Of a stretch of 64,000 nucleotides of DNA, positions 1 through 10,500 are shown piece after piece. Both the position numbers and the translations under genes were made by a program. The stretch covers positions 16,592,501 through 16,656,500 of the forward strand of contig NC_079886.1 in assembly GCF_029227915.1 (NCBI RefSeq). The letters run 5' to 3'. Position 1 is the stretch's first letter, and the number at the start of each line of letters is the position of its first letter. Below the pieces are notes generated by a model that searched no databases, was not told the origin of the DNA, and worked only from the letters and a program-made list of their open reading frames with translations. This DNA comes from Hydractinia symbiolongicarpus. Taxonomy: Eukaryota; Cnidaria; Hydrozoa; Anthoathecata; Hydractiniidae.

Positions 1-835
1 GTTAACAAAAAAGTATGCTGAACATAATGGTGACATAATAATTTTGATTTTTGTCACCTAAATGTCATTTTAGGCCAAAATTGGTCCAAAAATTAGAACT
101 ACTTTATTTCCAACAAAATTTGGAACAGTTAACAAATAAAGTATGCTGAACATGATGGTGACATCAAAATTTTGATTTCTTCTTACCTAAATGTCATTTC
201 AGGCCAAAATTGGTCCAAAAATTAAAACTTCTTTATTTTTAACAAAATTTGGCACAGTAAACAATTAAAGTATGCTGAACATGATGGTGACATCAAAATT
301 TTGATTTCTTGTTACCTAAAGGTCATTTTAGGCCAAAGTTGGTCAAAAATTAAAACTACTTTATTTTTGACAAATTTTGGCACAATTAACAAAAAAAGTA
401 TGGTGAACATGATGGTGACATCAAAATTTTGGTTTTTTTCCACCTTAAATGTCATTTTAGCCTAAAATTGGTCCAAAAATTAAAACTACTTCATTTTCAA
501 CAAAAATTGGCAAACTTAACAAAAAAAGTATGCTGAACATAATGGTGACATCAAAATTTTGATTTTTGTCACCTAAATTCCATTTTAGGCCAAAATTAGT
601 ACAAAAATTAAAATCACTTCATTTTCGGCTAAATCTGGCACAGTTAACAAATAAAGTATGCTGAAAATGATGATGGTACAAAAGTTTGATTTTTTGTAAC
701 CTAAATGTCATTTCAGGCCAAAATTTATCCAAAAATTAAAACTGCTTTATTTTCGACAAAAATTGACACAGTTAATAAAAAGTATGCTGAAAATGATGGT
801 CACATCAAAATTTTGATTTTTTGTCAACTAACGCC
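1..835. repeat. ~128-bp tandem satellite, about 6.5 copies, open at the left edge
   Basis: The block GTTAACAAA...AGTATGCTGAAC recurs at about 1, 129, 257, 385, 515, 643 and 771, giving a period of 128 bp (one 130-bp step). Each unit also carries ACCTAAATGTCATTT, AGGCCAAAATTGGTCC and AAAATTAAAACTACTT. Copies differ by scattered substitutions, so this is an ageing array. It loses similarity near 835. No coding potential is conserved between copies, so short open frames inside it are not genes. Confidence 0.95.
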
Positions 836-1736
836 GTTTAAGACCATAAACGTTTCAATCGCAAGACTTTCAACCATGAATGATAGGCTGTATTTTTTGT
901 TAGCAATTTCTTTTAAAATGTGAGTTTATTATGACACGTTTCGTTTTGTTTGCGTTTGTTGTAAGATATGTCACTGGTGTGCTTTATCTTCAAAGGTTCA
1001 TGCACCAAACCCCTTCGAATGTTTGGCACAATAACACAACGAATTAGCAGGTTTTCATCAAATATTTTGGTAGCGCGCGGAAATTCTTAGAGCCCCCAGG
1101 GCTTCTTGTTTATATTTGAACAAAACAGATTCTGTTCCTAAGGAAATAAAACTAGCAAACCCTCAGAACAAGGTTGATTTAACAGAGAATTCCTACATGA
1201 TTTCCAAAAATAAAACTTATCATTGCTTTCCGGCATTATAATAACAAATCTCTGATATGCTAACCATCTATCCGTTGTCGCACCACCAGCTATATTTTTT
1301 AGCGTGACATATTATAATCAGACAAATAAATATTTTTTTGTCATTTTTCAAACATGGACAAAAGCGTCAAATGGTAATGCTCTGCAGCTAGCATGCTATA
1401 AACTCACTACTTTTGCACATACGTAGGTCAGGCAAAAAGCTTGTAGTTTGATTGTTACATTCACTAGTACGCCAGCACAACAAATCCACGGCCTCGATAC
1501 TTTGTGGAAAACGGCCACGCTGACGTCAGCAACAATTATCACATTCAAGAGTTTGGACTCGACCAAATAACCTAAGATCTTAAGTCCTAAGTCCACTCCG
1601 AACTTTAACAATTGAAATTTGACAAAGTCAAAATGCGTGAATTGGATACATAAATACAATTACTTGTGGTGGCGAACTTCAAAATTAGTTGTCTTGTCTA
1701 AGCATATTTTGTTTTAACCAAGATTGCAGAGAGAGA
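836..1736. other. Intergenic, no gene seen
   Basis: AT-rich sequence between the satellite and the Helitron array. The only open frames are short and lack recognisable domains. No repeat or RNA gene was recognised. Confidence 0.6.
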
Positions 1737-2477
1737 TCTATATAATAATACGCTAAGTGTGTCTGTCTGTGTGTCTGTGACAGGCAAAGTGGATGTCTTT
1801 ATTTTCCTTTGATGTTGCCGAAAAATGCATCTCTAATATGTCAAATTTTCTGACGTTACGGCGCGACGAAAATAACACTACTTTAACGTCAATATCCTAT
1901 ATTAAATTAATGAAATCATTACAGTGCACCTAAAACTTTGAGGCCAAATAACTTGGAAACGAGGTGGTGACGTCAATGATTTTTCACCGCGTGGGTAACT
2001 AGCGACCACCTAGGATCAATTTGGGTAATTTTCCCAAACCCGGATCCCCGAATCCGTTTCGGAATGGACGGGTTAATGACGTCATCAAAGAACCTTTAAA
2101 CCCTAATATTTCTGCAACCGTTTTTCAAAGGTACATCATCTTATACATTTTCTTGATCAGCGTTTCAAGATCTATGCGATGGAGGCAACAGGTATACTAA
2201 TTTCTAAAAAAATATTTAGGGTTTTGACGGTTCTTTGCTGACGTCAGCAAAATTTTTAATCCCTGATATCTCATTAGGCGTTCGTCGAGAACATATGATT
2301 CTGTACGTTATTTTGACCAGTGTTTCAACCTCTACTCATTACAGACAAAGAATAAACAAATTTCGCAATGTTTTTTTTATCTGCACTGCACTGCTGACGT
2401 CAGCAAAACATCTAAAACAACTTTCTTTTTATTGACCTTTTGCCTAAGTGGATTTATCCACGGGGTTTATACACTAG
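1737..2477 (+). mobile_element. Non-autonomous Helitron, copy 1 of a tandem array
   Basis: It starts with TCTATATAATAATACGC, followed by TGTCTGTCTG repeats, after a host A (1736). It ends with the stem-loop GTGGATTTATCCAC just upstream of the terminal CTAG (2474-2477). TC at the 5' end, a hairpin ~10-15 bp before a 3' CTAG, and insertion between A and T are the defining signs of Helitrons. The 741-bp body has no helicase or Rep coding, so it would have moved by enzymes supplied in trans. The body shares stretches with the next two copies (for example GACGGGTT...ATGACGTCATC). Confidence 0.9.
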
Positions 2478-3064
2478 TCTCTTATAATAATACGCTAAGT
2501 GTGTCTGTCTGTCACTTTTGCAAAGTGGAGAACATTCTTCAAAATTTTCTTTAACAAATTCTATAAAACATCGCCTATAAATTTGTTCTGTAAATTACCA
2601 AACTTTGACGTTAAAGCAATATTGACGTCAAAGGAAAGTATATTAAGATTAGTGAAGCCATTGCATTGCACTTTTAAATTTAAGGCTAAATAACTTGGAA
2701 ACGGGTGGAAATAACTGACGTCATCTCCTGCGTAGGTAACTAGGGACAACCTTTGACCAATTTGGGTAAGTTTCCCAAACCTGGGTCCCTGAATCCGTTT
2801 CGGGAATGGACGGGTTGATGACGTCATCAAAAAACCTTCAAACCCTAATATCTCTGCAACCGTTTGTCAAAAATACACGATCCTATACATTTTCTTGATC
2901 AGCGTTTCAAGATCTATACGATGAAGGCAACAGGCATACACATTTCTGAAAAAAAAAGTTTTGTGTTCTGACATGTCTCTGCTGACGTCATCAAAATTTA
3001 AATGACGGTTATTTTTCTCTGTTGTCCTGCCTAAGTGGATTTTTCCACGGGCCTTATCGACTAG
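2478..3064 (+). mobile_element. Non-autonomous Helitron, copy 2, abutting copy 1
   Basis: It begins TCTCTTATAATAATACGC directly after the CTAG of copy 1, with no host base between them. It ends with hairpin GTGGATTTTTCCAC and CTAG at 3061-3064. At 587 bp it is shorter than its neighbours, with an internal deletion relative to copies 1 and 3. No protein-coding content. Confidence 0.9.
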
Positions 3065-3824
3065 TCTATATAATAATACGCCAGTTCCGTGTCTCTGTGA
3101 CAGGCAAAGAGGATGTGTTCATTTTCCTTTGATCTTACCGAAATTTTCTTTGAAGTAACCGAAAAATGCATGTCTAATATGTTATATTTTCTGACGTTAC
3201 GGCGCGACGTCAATAACACTACTTTAACGTCAATATCTTATATTAAATTAATGAAGCCGTTACAGTGCACTTAAAACTTTGAGGCCCAAATAACTTGGAA
3301 ACGAGGTGGTGACGTCAATGATTTTTCACCGCGTGGGTAACTAGGGACCACCTGGGACCAATTTGGGTAAGTTTCCCAAACCTTGGTCCCTGAATCCGTT
3401 TCGGAATGGACGGGTTGATGACGTCATCACAAAACCTTCAAACCCCAATATCTCTGCAACCGTTTGTCAAAAGTTCATGTTTCTATACATTTTCTTGATC
3501 AACATTTCAAGATCTATACGATGAATGCAACGGGTGTACGAATTTGTGAAGAAAGTTTTTTTGGAACTTTTGGTAGGGACTTCGCTGACGTCAGCAAAGT
3601 TTTTAAGCCCTTATATCTTCTTAGGCGTTTGTCAAAAACATACGATACTATGCATTATTTTGACCAGCGTTTCAACTCTCTACACATTACAGACAACGAA
3701 TGACTAAATTTCACCAATTTTGCTTCTGTATATGCACTGCTGATGTCAGCAAAAAATCTAAAGCAACCTATTTTTCCATTGTTCTTCTGCCTTAGTGGAT
3801 TTTTCCACGGGCTTTATCGACTAG
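3065..3824 (+). mobile_element. Non-autonomous Helitron, copy 3, abutting copy 2
   Basis: It begins TCTATATAATAATACGCC at 3065, directly after the CTAG of copy 2. It ends with hairpin GTGGATTTTTCCAC and CTAG at 3821-3824, followed by host T (3825). The whole array is thus flanked by A (1736) and T (3825), as expected for a single A|T target. Length 760 bp; non-coding. Confidence 0.9.
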
Positions 3825-4535
3825 TAAGTAAATAATAGAGTAACATTCTATCATAAAAATAAACGAGATCACAAGGATAGGCGATAGAAGTTAACTTTAA
3901 GCCATTTTCAGCGAAAAACTACTTTTTAGTCAAGTTAGGTACAGTCTCGTCCCAAGGAATTTTGCTGGCACGATATAAGTTTTTTAAAAGGTTATTGGGC
4001 AAATCGGCCACGTTTGTTAAAGGGGTTCCTAGGTCTGTATTTTAAACTGCGCTTTAGGAGCACTGCGTTTTTGTGCATTTGCCACACCGAAAATGGCAGA
4101 AGAATTGCCTGGCAGCTGTGGTGTAGTGTGCTCTTGTTTTGGCTTGGCTTGTGACATTGCATAGCTGGAAATGGAAAGACTGTGTTGTGTTTGTTTAGAA
4201 AAGGTTTGGTATGCTGAATTGGAAGGATGATTTTGAGGATTATTGCATTTTGTTGCACAATCAATAAACCTAAATTTCTGTCCACTCCCCGCCTTACTGA
4301 CTGCTCCAGCTTATATAGCTAGCTAGCTAAGTTTGACCAAGCTGGGTCTTTACTATCCATAACTAGCCACAAAATAAAACCAAGCATTAGCTACAAGCTA
4401 ACTGCTCCTAAAATAGTCTTGTAAAATATTCAGAGCTTGATTGCTAGCTAGGCAGTTAACAATCATTTTTTATCTATTTTAATCAGCATTGGTCATTAAA
4501 CCTCCACTCTCTCTGTTCCTACCACTTGACATAAG
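3825..4535. other. Intergenic / presumed promoter side of the zinc-finger gene
   Basis: No coding region, repeat family or RNA gene was recognised. The last ~35 bases are pyrimidine-rich and end in AAG directly before the ATG at 4536. This looks like a 3' splice site rather than a promoter. Confidence 0.5.
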
Positions 4536-7500
4536 ATGGGTTCCACTGTGACGTTATTTGATTACGTTTTAGTGGTGAGCTCTTTGGCTAGGCATTTGCT
4601 TGGCAGGAAAAAAGATGCTAGCTAGGTTTTACTACAGAGAGGTCTTTTCTTCTGATTTATTTGAATCATTTAAAGTCTCAAGCTTAGGAAGAGGGTGCTG
4701 ATAAGCTGCAAACCTGCATATATAAGGGCAAGTTCGGATGACTTTTTGAATTAAATTGGCAGTTGTCGTCCAAATCTGCCTGCATTTGCCCGAACTCGCC
4801 TGGAACATTCCTGAAATGCAATTCCTTGTAACATACCATGCGGACGATAGTTGAAAGAAGGTGCTTGGAGATAAAGGAGTTAATAAAGTTTATATATAAG
4901 TTATTTATCAAGTGAATCTTGTTATAAACTATCAAAAACAGTTCTTTTAAGAACTTTGCTACCGCTTACCAAGTTTATTTTAATTTTTATAGTTTTTTGA
5001 ATCATTGATGTCTGTTTTTCTTTTCTTTTTCAGGCATTGTTCAGGTGTATGCGGGGTTTTTCGAGCAAATACTTAAATTTTTTTTCAAAACGCCAAACTC
5101 GCCAAAAAAAACCCACACTTTTTACACCTTATGCGGCTTATCTGCACCCTCGTAGCTTAGGATAATTCTTATAAGAGTCCCTTTGTGTGAAGAAATGGAC
5201 TGATTACTTTGCTTCACCTAGCGCCCCTATCTTTTCTCCTGCCATCCATACAAATGTCAAAGTCGAAAGAGCTTACTGCTGAAAATGTAAACAACAGAAT
5301 TCATCTATGGGCTATTATCAGATCCGGGTTAACATGTTTTAAATTTTCTGATCTTTTTTTAAAAATTAATAACTTATCTGAATTCAGCATCAAAATTTAT
5401 TTCAACTTTATATACTCTTAGTATAACTTTTATGAAGAAATAACCATGCAAATCAACTGCAGTGAAAATGTTTCACTACAGTGTTGAATATACCTGCAAA
5501 CTCTTATAAATTTAAAGAACTCTAAATTCATATAAGTGATGTTTTAATAGTTGTATGGTATTCCAAACTTCCAATCTGAGCTAATTTTTGCTGATAAATC
5601 TAAATATTATGCCACTTATTTTCCTCAAAGATTTTCCTTCCTTTTTTAACATTTGATGATGTTATCCCATATACAAGAAATCTTTTTCATAAACACATTA
5701 ATCATGCTAACAACATTGCTAGTTTTCACATGAAAAGCCACATTACGTGAATGTCTATATTATGTGATTTAATTTTTCTCGCCAACCAATCTACTCCCCT
5801 TCCCATTAACTGCCAATGTCCATTAAAATAAAGAAAATGAATTGTTCACAGCCCCTGCAATAATAGCTGTGCTAAATATTGTCTGATAGCAAAACTTTGT
5901 TTATGATTATAGGCTTTAAGTTTAACACCCTGGTGCTGAGATTTTTTAGAAGCCATAAATTGAACAAAAACAGTATTGCTATTTCGTGGCAACATTCCTG
6001 TTTTTGTGAACATGCTTTTTGTCTTTTTTTGTTTAACTTTTTTCTAACCTCGGCACTTCTTAATCTTTGGTACCCAGTGACTATTTTCATAATATTCAAG
6101 CTGTAGTGTCCCCTTAGGACAAAATCATACGTATTGCTTCTTGGAGTTAATTCTTAGTGGCCGCATTCCAAATTAACTTTCTACAATGTTCTTAACAGAT
6201 TAATTCAGCCCTGAGTTTGAATGTTGCTGACAAGCATTGATGTTGCCTTCTGCCCTTCTTTTTGTATACTCCTTCATTTTTACCTGATTGCATTACATAT
6301 CTTTCCATATAATCATAAGTTATAAATGATTGATAAACCAGGTATCTAAACAAATGGAAAAACAGACTAATAGAAACCAAAATAATCAGCCACCACCACC
6401 TGCAACTTCAGTTAAATTAGAACAAAACATTGGAGGTAATAAAGCACAAAAGGGGATAAATGACATTTTTAATTATGCCACAAATGATATGAATAAAGTA
6501 AAACAAGAAATTGAGACAGAGGAGGAAGAGGAAGAAAAATATTTTTGTGGAGTTTGTAACCACACTTCATACAGCTTAGAGGTATAAATAAACACCATTT
6601 TATATCACAATAGATATTTCGATTGCTTAAGACGCAACTAAGCCATTTGTTGAGTTTTATTTGATATTCAGGCCTACCAAGAGCATGTTGTTTCTGAACA
6701 ACATGTAAACAGAGCTGCTCGTGTTTTTCATTTTGATGTGTCAGCGAAAAAACAATCAAAGGAAGATGGAAAAGATAAAGAAATCCACCATTGTGACATA
6801 TGTGATGTTAACTGTAATGGAGATATATGTTGGACTGCTCATTTACAGGGTGCAAAGCATAAAAAGGTTAATTTTAGATTTTGAAATTAGCATATAACTA
6901 ATGTTTACAGTGACTGACCCACAAGTGCCAACGTGAAAACGGAGACCTGCTGTGTCAAAACAGGAAACATCCATTTTTGCCACAATTTTCTTTAATTTAA
7001 GATTGTGGTTGCCTTCTTTGGTTTCCATTACCCCTTACTTGGCACTTGTGGGCCATCATAATGTCATAACAAAACATGGTTTTCATCTACCTTTAAATTT
7101 AATTTTTCAAAGAGTTTTCATTTTTGTTTTCAGAAAGAGAAACTAAAAGCTTTAGAAGATGAAATAGCAAGAGCTGCCCGTGATAGAGGTTAGAAAATAT
7201 GAATAAGAGTATTATATGTATCCAACCTTGGGTTCCTATCTTTCTCACCTTCTTGATTTATACCTAGGTGTTCCGAAAATTGCTGCCACGACTGACAGTC
7301 CAAATCTTTTACCAATGACCTTGCAGGATTTTTTAAATCATTCAGAACCACTGATCGGTATGTTGACTTTTTCATGATGAACACTAATGGAAGGAAGGAT
7401 AGACTTTGTTTGTTGTTCTCTTCATTTGTGTTCAGAGTGAAAAAATCTAGTTTGTTTTGTTGGTGCTCCTAGCATCTGCTAGGGGTCCATGGTATCCTTT

Positions 7501-10500
7501 GTTTGTCATGTCTGATGGCTGGCTATTTTATGAAAACGGTAGACCTTGTTAAATTTTAACAGGGATTGATATTTATCTAGACCTATAACCTAAAAAGAAC
7601 TAATTTGAAACCCAAATTATCACTAACTTAAAAGGAAACTAACATTTTTGTTATAATAGCTGTTTTATAATGGCGAATGTCCATGCTAGCATTGGAAATC
7701 AACTTTATCCCCTTTTATATTTATTTTTAAAGCCTGGAAATTTTTTCCTGATTCTTTTTTTTGTTGTTCTTGATGTTGATGTTTTACGTTGATAGCCAGC
7801 CATTATTTGATTGTCACAGTCACAGTTTGGTTGTTTGATTCTCTTAAATTTGTAACCCCAGTGTGAGGCCATGTTAAATAACTTATAAGCATGTGTGTAC
7901 TAAAGAATGTTTAAATGTCCCATTAAGTTGAAATTTTACTAACTTAAGCAAATTCTAATGTTTGCTATAACGTTATTTATGATGTTCAGACTGGGTGCAA
8001 GTTTTCTTGTATACACATGCTTTGCACAGACTGAAAGTGAAGTAGAGTAAGACTGTTGTTTGTTACTATTCAATTTTTGGATAAAATTGTAGTAATTTTT
8101 TAAACAATAAATCCCACAACTTGTGACAGAATTTTGATTAACATGGCCTTTCCAAAGCCAATCTTTCTGTTTCTTCGTTTTTATCTGATCTGCCTAACTC
8201 TCCTTCATACTGTTTTTATGCTGTGACTTTTGCATGCCCTATTGTTTAAAGGTCTGGAGTATATAACAGAGATACAGATCCAAGGAGAAGTGCCTTATTT
8301 CCATTGTGAACTTTGTGATGCAAAGTTTGATAACAACCTAAAGCTCCCGCATATCGTGGGTACGAAACATCGTTATCAATTTATTGTAAGTGCTTTCCAT
8401 ACTTGCAAATTCTTTCTAACACGCTTTGTCTCGTCAAGAATATCTGACAACCCTAAAATTTTGTTTGTAATAAAACTGGTGAGTATAAAAGCATGCCCAC
8501 GACGTTTTGCAGATCCCAATTTATTGGATCGACTGCAGAAGTTTAAGAGGCCTGGGAGTAGGAAACAAGAGCCTTTTTGCATAATTGGTTGTGTTTACCA
8601 GTTCACCTGTATAATATTGATGCGTTGACAAAGTTTGAATGTATATCGCTTAACAGGTCCAAAACTACATATGGCAGAAAATTACCAAAGTTTACTACAC
8701 CTCAAACATGAAATCATAATCTACATGGGACAATGAAAGGTTACCTCCTGCAAAAAATAAAGTTAATTTCAACATATGAAAGACCTTAAAAGGTTGTCTA
8801 GGAATTTGATTATTTTTTTTTTAAATTTTGGATTGGTTCTTTAGAATTTGGACTAAGAAGGTTCACTAATTATGCATAAAGTCATGAGTATACTCTGCGA
8901 GGGTGTTAATATAACATTTTTGACAAGCCATATAGAGTTAAAAATGTTTTCTGGCCTTTCACTTTGACGCGTTTTGAACACTGTGCATACATTTCAATAT
9001 TTAGTTACCATAATTATGCTTAATGCTAACGACGTCATAATTAAACATAATTAGCGCAACTTTTAAGACAAATATCTCGAGAACAGATAAAGATTTTTCA
9101 AAAAAATAAAAAAAGATTTCAAGAGAACTTTTAAAGATCTTTCATATGAGCTCAACTTGATTTTTCGTAGGAGGTAACGTCTAAATCCGAAACCAAATGG
9201 TGACTCAGATCGGGTTGAAATCTTAAATCTGATTGGTTGATAAAATTGAACATTTCCTATTATTTTTACTTTCCCGTTTATAACAATACTTTATTACTTG
9301 GTATTTTTTGTCAGTGAGAAGTTTCGTTTCAGTCCCTGGTATGATGGCTGATTCACAGCTTGTTGCCGAAAGCAGATGCTGCCCTCTAATAACCAATCAA
9401 GTCAAATTTGTCTCTTGGTTATTAAGAAAAAAAGGGCTTGCGCAATGGGTTTTCCTATGCATTTATGCCAGAGATATATTTGCTTTAGTTTACTTTTTAT
9501 TTCTTCTCCTATACAGAAGAGCAGTGACGTAAGATCTCCCCCTCCCCTTTTTTGCTTTTGTGGCTTCTTCTCAATAATTTATCATGTATACATTTTATCA
9601 CATCTTCTTTGTACTTTTTCTTCGTTATGCCTATTATATCTTATATATATATTTGGTTATTAGTTTTATTTTACAATTTAAAACCGTTAGAAAAAAAAAG
9701 ATAGCGACTGGGCAAGAAGTATTCATGCGTCCTGTGAGAGACGTTCTGAACTTACTGCCAAGCTTGCTGACATTGCCAGGAGGTTAGAAGAAGACGAAGG
9801 AAGGTTAATCTCGTTCATCAAAGTCAAGCAAGGAACACTTTATGACAGACGTGATATTAAGTTGGAGGACGAGGGGTTAATACCGGGTATAGATTTTTTT
9901 CCTAACCTTTTTGTTTAAATTTAAATTTTCGGGGCGTTGTTGGCCGTATCTAAATGCGTTTATGGGCGTATCATCTTAATTTATTAGAAGATGACTCTGA
10001 TGAGGACAATGACAATACTGACATCTCTCACGAAAAAGATGGTTTACTTCCTCTGCCTTCCAAAGATCCATATGCGCAGCAAGAAATACCTTCTTTAATG
10101 GCGTTAGGTGATGGCATTCTACCTATTCCCGATGGAATACAACCAGTTGTTAGTGCAGCTGACAAAAATATGTACGCCCCCCAAAGGGATTTAAGCATGG
10201 AGAGACTAAAGAATAGAAGCCCTAGTGGAGATCGCCGCGATCGAAGTCACCATCGTAGCCGAGACCGTCGCGATAATAGAGATAGAAGAAGAGATAGAAG
10301 TACCGAGAAACCTAGGGGGCGAAGTCTTGAGAGACGGCCGTTCCGAGAACGCTCTCCCCGATCTATTGAAGATGACGACGGTCCAAAAGACATTAGCGAC
10401 GAAATTAGAGATGAAATGAAGAGGCAGGAACGACGGAAGGAAGAAAAGAGGCGTGCCGAAGAACGGAAACGGCGTCACGCCGAACGGGAAGAAATAGAAC

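Noticed and set aside
705-923. 72-codon open frame in the satellite
   Set aside because: It runs across satellite units and is not conserved between copies.
1737-3824. Short open frames inside the Helitron copies as genes
   Set aside because: They are not conserved in frame among the three copies and have no Rep/helicase motifs.
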